DNA from: an uncultured Bifidobacterium sp.
GTDB lineage: Bacteria > Actinomycetota > Actinomycetes > Actinomycetales > Bifidobacteriaceae
Assembly (NCBI GenBank): GCA_937876495.1
Contig: CALEGL010000264.1
Location: 1 to 7,242, forward strand
Length of the DNA: 7,242 bases
Reading direction: 5' to 3'
In this document: one piece after another, positions 1 to 5,793 of the stretch
Layout: the number at the start of each line of letters is the position of its first letter
Position numbering within the stretch: position 1 is the first letter of the stretch
Made by a program: the position numbers and the translations under genes
The notes under the pieces: model-generated
Database searches by the model: none
What the model was told of the DNA's origin: nothing
Seen by the model: the letters and a program-made list of their open reading frames with translations, nothing else

Positions 1-144
1 TACGTCAAGCAGTAGGCAGGAACGCGTCTCGTCCATGGTGCGGGCGACGGTTCGTCGGGACACCCAGCGAACTGCCGCCCGTGCCGGTGCGTCAGGTCAT
101 CCGGATCACGGCCAATACAAGCCAATGCAACGAAGGGAAGGCAT
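1..144 (+). other. Upstream flank of the permease gene; possible last codons of a preceding gene
   Basis: Frame 1 reads Tyr-Val-Lys-Gln and then a TAG stop at 13-15. This could be the tail of a gene entering from the left. In this kind of operon that gene is usually the substrate-binding lipoprotein, but four codons cannot prove it, and the other two plus frames also stay open here. The rest shows no clear promoter or terminator. A purine-rich stretch at 132-141 (GAAGGGAAGG) is a good ribosome binding site for the permease start at 145. Confidence 0.25.
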
Positions 145-1254
145 ATGTCCGATATCGCTTCCGTGTACGAGGCGGCGCCACGGGGGGCCACCGAGGAAAG
201 GGGCCACGCCCCGTCGCCGGCGATCGCCGGACGGTTCCGGATCCGCAGGGCGCATCGGGCGGCCCTGTCCCCGCGGATCCCGTACCCCCTGTCCGTCGTG
301 CTGACGGCCTCGGGGTTCCTGCTTGCGCTGCTCGTCAACATCGTGGTCCCGCAGGTGAGCCAGATCGACGTCAAGCAGGGCCGCGTGGGGATATTCCTGC
401 TCACCGGGCAGGACCTGTACCAGGGGCTGCTCATCGCGCTCGCCGCGTTCTACGTCATCGTCGGCCTCGTTGACGCGCGTGGCGCATCCCGACGCGAGAA
501 ATACCGTTCGCGGACCCAGTTCCGGTTCGCGATGGGCGTGCTGCTGGCCCTGTGGGACGTGACGGGGACGAAGTTCCAGACGCTTCCGCAGCCGTTCTTC
601 CCCGGGCCCTCCCAGGTCCTCGAGCCGTTCCTGTCCGACGGGTCGTACATCGCTCTCAACACCTTCTACTCCATCAGGCTCTTCACCGCGGGATTCGTCG
701 TTGGGGTGGCGCTGGGGGTCGTCACGGGGGTGCTCATCGGATGGTTCGCCCGGGCGTACTACTGGATATTCCCCGTGCTCAAGATCACCGGCGTCATCCC
801 GGCCGTCGCATGGATGCCCTTCGCCCTGACGCTGATGCCCACGCCCTTCATCGCCGCGATGTTCCTTCTGGTCATCTGCTCGTGGTTCCCGGTGGCGTTC
901 CTCACGTCGCAGGGCATCCAATCGACGCCCCGCATGCTCATCGAGGCCGCCCGGACCATGGGAGCCTCCTCGACGTACATTCTCTTCCACGTCGCGCTTC
1001 CGAACGCGGTGCCGAACATCTTCACCGGGATCGGCATGGCCAACAGCCTGTCGTTCCTCACCCTCGTCATCTCCGAGATGATGGGCCAGCCCGGGGGGCT
1101 GGGATACTACATCGACCAGGCGAAGGCATGGTCGGCGTACAACGAGATTCTCACGGCGATCGTCATCATGGCCGTGCTGTTCTCGCTGATCATGAGACTC
1201 ATCGAGGTCGTGCGCGGCAGGCTGCTGCGCTGGCAGAAGGGATTGGTGCGATGA
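145..1254 (+). CDS. ABC importer permease, NitT/TauT/SsuC-type, with N-terminal membrane extension
   Basis: This is an inner-membrane channel subunit of an ABC importer, 369 residues. The C-terminal part (about 165-360) is a BPD-transporter permease domain with hydrophobic segments near 180-200, 205-225, 234-255, 295-311 and 333-352. The EAA loop that docks on the ATPase runs from about 267 to 290 (E267-A-A, G273, P286). The family carries sulfonates, taurine, nitrate, or pyrimidine thiamine precursors, and the substrate cannot be read from this subunit. Typical SsuC/TauC proteins are about 250-280 residues. Here about 130 extra residues precede the domain: a polar, Arg-rich cytoplasmic tail (1-45) and two or three further hydrophobic stretches (49-68, 91-109, 127-138). 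The start at 145 is chosen for its strong upstream GAAGGGAAGG. The stop overlaps the ATPase start as ATGA, so the two are translationally coupled. Confidence 0.9.
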   Translation: MSDIASVYEAAPRGATEERGHAPSPAIAGRFRIRRAHRAALSPRIPYPLSVVLTASGFLLALLVNIVVPQVSQIDVKQGRVGIFLLTGQDLYQGLLIALAAFYVIVGLVDARGASRREKYRSRTQFRFAMGVLLALWDVTGTKFQTLPQPFFPGPSQVLEPFLSDGSYIALNTFYSIRLFTAGFVVGVALGVVTGVLIGWFARAYYWIFPVLKITGVIPAVAWMPFALTLMPTPFIAAMFLLVICSWFPVAFLTSQGIQSTPRMLIEAARTMGASSTYILFHVALPNAVPNIFTGIGMANSLSFLTLVISEMMGQPGGLGYYIDQAKAWSAYNEILTAIVIMAVLFSLIMRLIEVVRGRLLRWQKGLVR

Positions 1255-2072
1255 GTCACGTCGTCGTCGGTGTGGCCGCGTCGGATACCGAGCCGGCGGA
1301 CGGACGCGTGGCGTCCGGGAAGCCCATCCTGTCCGTCGAACATGTGGGCCGCACGTTCCGAAAGACGGATGGAAGCCTGTTCACCGCGCTTGAGGACGTC
1401 AGTCTCGACGTTCGACCCGGGGAGCTCATCTCCATCATCGGCCCCTCCGGCTGCGGGAAGACCACGCTGCTGCGTCTGATCGCCGGCCTCGACACTCCGG
1501 AGAAGGGGACGCTGAGCTTCGATGGTGAGCCCGTGCAGGGGCCCGATCCGAGACGCGGCTACGTCTTCCAGCAGGGCAGCCTCTTCCCCTGGCTGACGGT
1601 GGAGCAGAACGTCGCCTTCCCCCTGAAGGCGCGGGGATTGTATGCCAGCCGCAGGGACGATGTGAAGTCCTATCTCGCCCAGGTCGGCCTCACCGGCTTC
1701 GAGAAGGCCTATCCGCACCAGATCTCAGGAGGCATGGCCCAGCGCGTCGCCATAGCCAGGGCGCTGGCCGGGCGTCCGGACGTCCTGCTGCTCGACGAGC
1801 CCATGGGGGCCTTGGACTCCTTCACCCGTGCCGACCTGCAGGACCGTCTTCTCGACCTGTGGGAGCAGTTCCGCACGACGATGATCCTCGTCACGCATGA
1901 CGTGGACGAGGCGATCTACCTGGGCAACCGGGTCGTCATCATGACGCCGCGGCCTGGGCGGATCAAGGAGATCGTCGACATCGACCTGCCGACTCGTGAC
2001 AGGATCTCGGACGATTTCAGCGACTACCGCCGTCTGCTTCTCACCAAGCTCGACTTCGACAGAGGCCACTGA
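1251..2072 (+). CDS. ABC importer ATP-binding protein, NitT/TauT/SsuB-type
   Basis: This is the cytoplasmic ATPase that powers the permease encoded just upstream, 273 residues, within the usual size of the family. The motifs are in order: Walker A GPSGCGKT at 64-71, Q-loop at Q107/Q108 followed by GSLFPW (the FPW after the Q-loop is typical of the SsuB/TauB group), signature ISGGMAQR at 158-165, Walker B VLLLDEP at 178-184, D-loop GALD at 186-189 and H-loop His216. All catalytic residues are present. The first 25 residues are a polar extension before the ABC fold. The ATG overlaps the permease stop by four bases (ATGA), with AGAAGGGA at 1235-1242 as ribosome binding site. An open frame continues upstream as far as 552, but it runs inside the permease gene and does not look coding. 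The sequence does not fix the transported compound (sulfonate, taurine or thiamine precursor are options). Confidence 0.93.
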   Translation: MSHVVVGVAASDTEPADGRVASGKPILSVEHVGRTFRKTDGSLFTALEDVSLDVRPGELISIIGPSGCGKTTLLRLIAGLDTPEKGTLSFDGEPVQGPDPRRGYVFQQGSLFPWLTVEQNVAFPLKARGLYASRRDDVKSYLAQVGLTGFEKAYPHQISGGMAQRVAIARALAGRPDVLLLDEPMGALDSFTRADLQDRLLDLWEQFRTTMILVTHDVDEAIYLGNRVVIMTPRPGRIKEIVDIDLPTRDRISDDFSDYRRLLLTKLDFDRGH

Positions 2073-2136
2073 TTTTCGATCCGAATGCGGGCGGAGACAT
2101 GCGGGAAGCCCCCGCAGACGATTCGCATGCGGTTCT

Positions 2137-2193
2137 GATGCGCCGGAGGCCGGCGCCTTCCTCTTCGGAGAAGGCACCGGCCTCCGGCGCATC
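2137..2193. terminator. Large hairpin with UUCG tetraloop, probable terminator after the ABC genes
   Basis: Two 24-base arms, 2137-2160 and 2170-2193, are complementary except at one position. The tip can refold as CTC-TTCG-GAG (2161-2170), which gives the very stable c(UUCG)g tetraloop. It lies 65 bases after the ATPase stop. No T-run follows on either strand, so it is not a textbook intrinsic terminator. Such T-poor hairpins are common ends of transcripts in high-GC actinobacteria. Being nearly symmetric it could also stop transcripts coming from metY. Confidence 0.65.
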
Positions 2194-2217
2194 CGTGTCA
2201 TGGCATCCGTGTCGTGG
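2190..2217 (+). repeat. 14-bp tandem duplication
   Basis: CATCCGTGTCATGG at 2190-2203 is followed directly by CATCCGTGTCGTGG at 2204-2217, with one difference in 14. The first copy overlaps the end of the large hairpin. It is probably a small slippage duplication, with no visible function. Confidence 0.6.
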
Positions 2218-2375
2218 TTTGTCCCCGTCATCCCCGTCGGCGTGGTCGGTTTCGCAGGGGTCCGTCACCGCCCTTCCCGGCGGATCCCTGAGATACCCGT
2301 ACGACGAGCCCGACGACCGCGTCCGTCCCCGCACCCTTCGGCGGATTCGCGTCCGCAACCCGTTTCGGAATGGAG

Positions 2376-2410
2376 TTCGGCCCCGCGGAGTCGCGCTTCG
2401 CGGGGCCGAA
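2376..2410 (-). terminator. Hairpin downstream of metY, probable terminator
   Basis: The arms TTCGGCCCCGCG (2376-2387) and CGCGGGGCCGAA (2399-2410) are perfectly complementary over 12 bp around an 11-base loop. On the minus strand the stem begins about 30 bases after the metY stop codon, the expected place for a terminator. A T-run is missing on both sides, so the call rests on stem strength and position. Confidence 0.6.
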
Positions 2411-2439
2411 GGATGGGGCCGGATTCGCCGTGCGGACGT

Positions 2440-3744
2440 CTAGCCGCGGTATGCGGCGTCGATGGCCTGGTCGATGTCCGCGATGATGTCCCTGGGGTTC
2501 TCAAGCCCGATGGACAGGCGGATCGTCGTCGGACGGATTCCCGCGATGACCCTGTCCTCCGGGGTGAACTCCCTGTGGGTGGTGTTGATCGGGTCGGCCA
2601 CCAGCGAACGGACATCACCGATGTTCGCCAGATACGTGAAGAGGTGAAGATTGTCGATGAAGTCCCGTGCCTGCTCCGCCCCTCCTTCGAGGTCGAAGGA
2701 GAGTACCGATCCGACGCCACGAGGAAAGTCGCGCTCCACCAGTGCATGCTGTGCATCGTCTGGAAGCCCTGAGTAGTTCACGCGCGTGATATGGGCATGC
2801 CCCTTCAGATGTCTGGCCACTTCAAGCGCTGAGTCCGTCTCCTTGCCCAGACGCTCCCCGAGCGTCTCTAGACCGACGAGCTGCAGATAGGAGTCGAAGG
2901 TCCCCAGAACGGGTCCTGTGAGCCGCAGGTACTTCACGCGGACCCTGCGAATGAAGGCCAGAGGCCCGAATGCCTCGACGAATCCGCGCGGAGGATTGCC
3001 GATGACCTCGCCGAGCACGTATTCGGGGTTCGTGAACTGCGGATACCTGCCGTTCCCCCAGTCGAATGAGGTCCCGGTCGTCACGGCGCCGCCGATGACG
3101 TTTCCATGGCCGCTGATGGCCTTCGTCGTCGAGTACACGACGATGTCCGCGCCGTGCTCCAGAGGGCGGAACAGATAGGGCGTGGGAAGCGTGTTGTCGA
3201 TGATCAGCGGGATGCCGTGGCGATGCGCGAGCTTGGCCAGGGCGTCGACATCGGTGATCTTCGTGGTCGGATTCGACACCGATTCGGCGTAGATGGCCTT
3301 GACATCGTCGCCCAGAAGCCCCTCGAGTCGGTCCACGTCGTTGATGTCCTCGACGAAGGAGGTGACCACCCCGAACTGCGGCAGCAGGGTCCTCAGGGAG
3401 TCATACGTGCCGCCGTAGATGTCGATCGGGGCGATGATCCTTCCGCCTCCCTCGGCGACGTTGAGCAGCGCCGCCGTGATTGCCGCCATCCCGGATGCGA
3501 CAGCGACGGCCTCCGCTGCTCCGTCGAGGGCGGCGAGACGCCGCTCCAGGAAGGCCGTGGTCGGATTCGCCACTCGCGAGTAGAGGTATCCCGGCTGCTG
3601 GCCGTTGGCGATGGCATGCCCGCGCTGGGAGTTCTCCAGCCAGAAGGCGGCCGTCGGATAGATGGCCGGCGACACCGAGTCGGCGTTGTCCCCGGGGTCG
3701 TAGCCTCCATGGACCTGGATCGTATCGAATCGTTCCTGCGTCAT
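2440..3744 (-). CDS. metY: O-acetylhomoserine sulfhydrylase (O-acetylhomoserine aminocarboxypropyltransferase), PLP-dependent
   Basis: This 434-residue cytosolic enzyme of the Cys/Met-metabolism PLP family (fold type I) is full length for MetY/MET17-type proteins. The expected reaction joins O-acetylhomoserine with sulfide to give homocysteine. Relatives also accept methanethiol or other thiols. Visible marks are the Tyr55-Ser-Arg57 phosphate-binding segment from the neighbouring subunit, SGMAAI (84-89) at the PLP phosphate site, Asp183 in IIDNT near the pyridine nitrogen, and Lys208 in VYSTTKAISGHG as the Schiff-base lysine. They also include the C-terminal GDVRSL (376-381) and IRLSIGLE (408-415) segments that hold the substrate carboxylate. 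The length and the SGHG after the lysine favour MetY over MetB/MetC, though single-sequence separation is not absolute. The start at 3744 matches the usual N-terminus, and GGGGG lies a few bases before it. It is divergent from the hydrolase/MetK-like unit and convergent with the importer. Confidence 0.9.
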   Translation of the reverse strand: MTQERFDTIQVHGGYDPGDNADSVSPAIYPTAAFWLENSQRGHAIANGQQPGYLYSRVANPTTAFLERRLAALDGAAEAVAVASGMAAITAALLNVAEGGGRIIAPIDIYGGTYDSLRTLLPQFGVVTSFVEDINDVDRLEGLLGDDVKAIYAESVSNPTTKITDVDALAKLAHRHGIPLIIDNTLPTPYLFRPLEHGADIVVYSTTKAISGHGNVIGGAVTTGTSFDWGNGRYPQFTNPEYVLGEVIGNPPRGFVEAFGPLAFIRRVRVKYLRLTGPVLGTFDSYLQLVGLETLGERLGKETDSALEVARHLKGHAHITRVNYSGLPDDAQHALVERDFPRGVGSVLSFDLEGGAEQARDFIDNLHLFTYLANIGDVRSLVADPINTTHREFTPEDRVIAGIRPTTIRLSIGLENPRDIIADIDQAIDAAYRG

Positions 3745-3836
3745 AGTGCCCCCAAACCGTGGTGGAAGGTCGCCGGCCGTGATTCCGGCGCCGTGGCCTC
3801 ACGCTAGCAGCGGGCGGAAGACGGCGTTCCGGCCGC

Positions 3837-3865
3837 ATCATCGGCAAAAGTTATAGTCGCGTCAA
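3837..3865 (-). promoter_or_regulatory. Candidate metY promoter
   Basis: On the minus strand TTGACG (plus 3860-3865) is followed after 17 bases by GATGAT (plus 3837-3842), a fair sigma-70-type pair with 4 of 6 matches in the -10. Transcription would start near 3830, leaving a leader of about 86 bases before the metY ATG. A competing -10 (TATAAC, plus 3850-3855) lies inside the spacer but lacks a good -35. Confidence 0.45.
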
Positions 3866-3867
3866 TA

Positions 3868-3889
3868 CGGGGCTTATGGGGAAGCCCCG
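3868..3889. promoter_or_regulatory. Inverted repeat next to the metY promoter, candidate operator
   Basis: CGGGGCTT (3868-3875) and AAGCCCCG (3882-3889) are perfect 8-bp arms around the 6-base spacer ATGGGG. The repeat sits only two bases upstream of the putative metY -35 box, a position suited to an activator or repressor site. It could also be a simple hairpin. No known regulator motif was recognised. Confidence 0.4.
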
Positions 3890-3936
3890 GCCGGGAAGAT
3901 GCCTATACGCGTTGGTTATGGTACGCATACGGTCGG

Positions 3937-4017
3937 GCTTATACCACTCCGTCGCGCGAACGCCGGCAGCCGAATGATGACGGGACGTTTCAACGCCCTC
4001 GTGGCTGTGCTTATACC
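3937..4017 (-). repeat. Two copies of GGTATAAGC, with a related third box
   Basis: On the minus strand the 9-mer GGTATAAGC occurs at plus 3937-3945 and again at plus 4009-4017, exactly 72 bases apart. A third ATAAGC box lies at plus 3872-3877 inside the inverted repeat beside the metY promoter. Repeated A/T-containing words stand out in this GC-rich region and could be regulator sites or alternative -10 elements for metY. Chance is not excluded. Confidence 0.3.
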
Positions 4018-4048
4018 CTAAGGCTGCGCTTGCCCGGCATGGCGCGAA

Positions 4049-4077
4049 TTGACGCGCCGATTCGGCTTTCTTACGAT
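4049..4077 (+). promoter_or_regulatory. Candidate promoter of the hydrolase/MetK-like unit
   Basis: TTGACG (4049-4054) and TACGAT (4072-4077) are separated by 17 bases, a near-consensus sigma-70-type arrangement with start expected near 4084. The -35 lies inside a dyad, GGCGCG (4041-4046) and CGCGCC (4053-4058). GATTC words occur at 4059 and 4075. The start codon of the next gene is about 198 bases further on, so the transcript would carry a long leader. Confidence 0.55.
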
Positions 4078-4087
4078 TCAGCACGAC

Positions 4088-4130
4088 CGTGGGATTCGAT
4101 TCCACCCGATGGAAGCGATCGAATCCCACG
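4088..4130 (+). promoter_or_regulatory. Strong inverted repeat at the predicted transcription start: operator or leader hairpin
   Basis: CGTGGGATTCGAT (4088-4100) and ATCGAATCCCACG (4118-4130) are perfect 13-bp arms. Inside them TCCA (4101-4104) can pair with TGGA (4110-4113), leaving a bulge AGCG, so the RNA could fold into one long stem. It begins about four bases after the predicted start of transcription. No T-run follows, which argues against a simple terminator. A repressor operator or a 5'-end RNA structure are both possible. Confidence 0.6.
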
Positions 4131-4281
4131 CGAATTGGTCCTGCGTAACGGACCTGTGCGCTCCTGTCGTCCGGGATTGGCGGGGAGCACGGGAGCACGA
4201 GGGGCGTCCTGAACGTCAGGACCATGTGGGGGGACCAGATCATCCGGGGAGAGACCATCCGGAGGAACGGAAAGAGGCATC
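4131..4281 (+). promoter_or_regulatory. Long structured leader upstream of the M20 hydrolase
   Basis: The leader carries a perfect 7-bp hairpin, GTCCTGA (4206-4212) with TCAGGAC (4216-4222), loop ACG. One GGTCC (4137-4141) can pair with any of three GGACC copies (4150-4154, 4219-4223, 4232-4236), so alternative folds are possible. Near the start codon lie CATCCGG words (4241-4247 and 4257-4263) and the probable ribosome binding site AAAGAGG (4271-4277). I could not match it to the SAM, SAH or other riboswitch patterns I know. Confidence 0.35.
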
Positions 4282-5670
4282 ATGGGAGCAACGCAGGACG
4301 GGTCGGTCGTATCCGGACCCTCCCGAAGTATCGCGGCCGACGGGGCGGCTCTTCTCGAAAGGGAGGCCGTGGATTTGACCCGTGGACTCATCCGCTTCGA
4401 TACGAGGAACAGCGGCGACGGGTCATGCCGGGAGCTTCCCGCAGCCCGATGGGCGGCACGGCTGCTCGAGGACGTGGGCATCGGATCGACGATCATCGAA
4501 TCCGAGCCCGGACGAGCGAATCTCATTGCCGACATCGCAGGCGAGGATCCGTCCCTCCCCACGCTTCTCGTCCATGGACATCTCGATACCGTCCCGGCCG
4601 ATCCGTCCCAGTGGACGGTGGATCCCGTGGCGGGCGAGATCCGATCCGACGGATCGGCCGACTGTCTGTGGGGACGTGGGGCCGTCGACATGAAGAACAT
4701 GGTCGGCATGTCGTTGGCGGCCATCCGAGACATCCTCCGCTCGGGGGAGAAACCGCGCAGAAACGTGCGGTTCATCCTTTTCGCCGATGAGGAGGCCGGT
4801 GGGTTCAAGGGCTCCGAATGGCTCGTCGCGCACAGGCCCGAGGTGTTCGCAGGCATAGGGCATGTCATCAGCGAGACCGGCGGCTTCTCCGGCACGGTGG
4901 CTGGTCGGCGCGTCTACTACGTCCAGGTGGGGGAGAAGGGCACCCAGTGGTTCTCGCTGAGCGCTCATGGCCGGCAGTCGCACGGATCCCAGATCAACGG
5001 GGACAACGCCGTCGTCAAGGTGGCCAGGGCGGCCACTCGCATCGCCGAGCACAAGTGGCCCGCGGATCTGAACCCCGTCACCCGGCTGCTTTTCGGACGC
5101 ATAGCCTCCCTTCTGGGGGAGGACGCGTCGCCTCTGGACGGATCGCGTATCGCGCGTCTCATCGAGGCGACCGGCTTCGCTCGCCCCTGGGTCGAGTCCT
5201 CGGTTCGCAACACCTTCAACGTCACGTCCATCGACGCGGGCAGCACGGTGAACATCGTCCCCGCCACGGCGACCGGCCTGGTCGACGGCAGGGCCCTGCC
5301 GGGGCAGGAGGACCTCGTCTACGACGTCCTGCGGCGCATCGTCGCCGAGGAGGGCGTCGACGTCCGGCCGATCCACCGCAGCCGGGGATATCTGTCGGAT
5401 CCGGATGGGGAGCTGTTCTCCGGCATCGAGAGAACGCTGCACGAGGAGGACCCGGACGCCCTCGTCCTGCCGTTCCTCTCCTCCGGAGGCACCGACGGCA
5501 AAGCGATTCTCCGTCTCGATCCGTCCATCCAGGTCTGTGGGTTCATCCCGCTGCGGGTTCCGGACGGCTTCGACTACATCGGCAAGTTCCACGGCATCGA
5601 TGAGAGGGTGCCTCTGTCAGCGCTGCGCTTTGGGGCCCGGACGCTCCGACGCTTCATCCTGACGTTCTGA
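4282..5670 (+). CDS. M20-family zinc metallohydrolase (ArgE/DapE/carboxypeptidase-type amidohydrolase)
   Basis: This 462-residue cytosolic enzyme resembles the ArgE/DapE/CPG2 group that hydrolyses amide bonds of N-acyl amino acids or dipeptides with two zinc ions. All expected metal residues are visible: His100 and Asp102 in HGHLDTVP, the bridging Asp136 in GRGAVDMKN, the general base Glu170 with ligand Glu171 in FADEEAGG, ligand Glu198 in SETGG, and His437 in KFHGIDERV. The lid/dimerisation domain sits between about 215 and 335 and includes His234 in the GRQSHGS segment, which completes the neighbouring active site in this family. There is no signal peptide. The start has AAAGAGG four bases before it. 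The layout is closest to actinobacterial M20 hydrolases of unassigned substrate, so no gene symbol is given. Sharing a strand with the MetK-like gene suggests it may deacylate or trim an amino-acid-like compound in the same pathway, which is inference. Confidence 0.88.
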   Translation: MGATQDGSVVSGPSRSIAADGAALLEREAVDLTRGLIRFDTRNSGDGSCRELPAARWAARLLEDVGIGSTIIESEPGRANLIADIAGEDPSLPTLLVHGHLDTVPADPSQWTVDPVAGEIRSDGSADCLWGRGAVDMKNMVGMSLAAIRDILRSGEKPRRNVRFILFADEEAGGFKGSEWLVAHRPEVFAGIGHVISETGGFSGTVAGRRVYYVQVGEKGTQWFSLSAHGRQSHGSQINGDNAVVKVARAATRIAEHKWPADLNPVTRLLFGRIASLLGEDASPLDGSRIARLIEATGFARPWVESSVRNTFNVTSIDAGSTVNIVPATATGLVDGRALPGQEDLVYDVLRRIVAEEGVDVRPIHRSRGYLSDPDGELFSGIERTLHEEDPDALVLPFLSSGGTDGKAILRLDPSIQVCGFIPLRVPDGFDYIGKFHGIDERVPLSALRFGARTLRRFILTF

Positions 5671-5793
5671 ACCCGCGCAACCGTCCATCGGAACCGCGCA
5701 GCGACGTTCTGTGACACGCAGGGAAAGGCCGCGCGCATGCGGACCCACAAGGAACACATCCACAAAGAAACAGCAACAGGAAGGGAAATGCAC
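5671..5793 (+). other. Spacer between hydrolase and MetK-like gene, with ribosome binding site
   Basis: No clear promoter or terminator is seen in these 123 bases, so the two genes may be co-transcribed. GACGTTCTG at the end of the hydrolase gene (5661-5669) recurs at 5703-5711. The last 50 bases are unusually A-rich for this DNA, a pattern often found in well-translated leaders, and AGGAAGGGA at 5778-5786 is a strong ribosome binding site. Its spacing favours ATG 5794 over ATG 5788 or 5737. Confidence 0.5.

Larger units (their letters stand above)
2073..2439. other. Convergent intergenic region with hairpins and a short tandem repeat, no credible gene
   Basis: This gap lies between the stop of the ATPase gene (plus) and the stop of metY (minus). 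Besides the two large hairpins listed separately it contains a small stem at 2100-2116 (TGCGGG/CCCGCA) and the 8-bp palindrome CGCATGCG at 2124-2131. Open frames exist on both strands, but they run straight through the palindromes, have no plausible ribosome binding site and give Arg/Pro/Ser-rich products. I read them as chance frames in GC-rich DNA. Confidence 0.7.

Noticed and set aside
106..990. Long minus-strand open frame (294 codons) opposite the permease.
   Set aside because: The product is dominated by Arg, Asp, Glu, Gly and His runs expected from reading a GC-rich membrane-protein gene backwards, with no domain seen.
2258..2335. Partial resemblance to a TPP riboswitch: AGGGGT, then CTGAGA with TACCC, then a CCCC stretch able to pair back, near a transporter of a family that includes thiamine-precursor importers.
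   Set aside because: The second conserved half (ACCTGAT and GGATAATGCC-type segments) is absent, and nothing on the plus strand follows within reach. At most it is a decayed remnant.
2099..2443. Plus-strand open frame of 114 codons in the convergent gap.
   Set aside because: It reads through both hairpins and the tandem repeat and yields Ser/Arg/Pro-rich sequence. It is best explained as chance.
3851..4258. Minus-strand open frame of 135 codons filling the divergent intergenic region.
   Set aside because: It crosses both the inverted repeat and the promoter-like sequences, has no family resemblance and no convincing start signal.
4084..4281. Known SAM-sensing riboswitch (SAM-I/IV, SAM-II, SAH) ahead of the MetK-like unit.
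   Set aside because: I looked for the conserved core words of these classes and found none. Only generic hairpins and competing GGTCC/GGACC segments are visible.
5737..5793. Upstream ATG codons at 5737 and 5788 as starts of the MetK-like protein.
   Set aside because: The added residues are not family-like, the strong AGGAAGGGA is placed correctly for ATG 5794, and MetK proteins normally begin a few residues before TSESVTEGHPDK.
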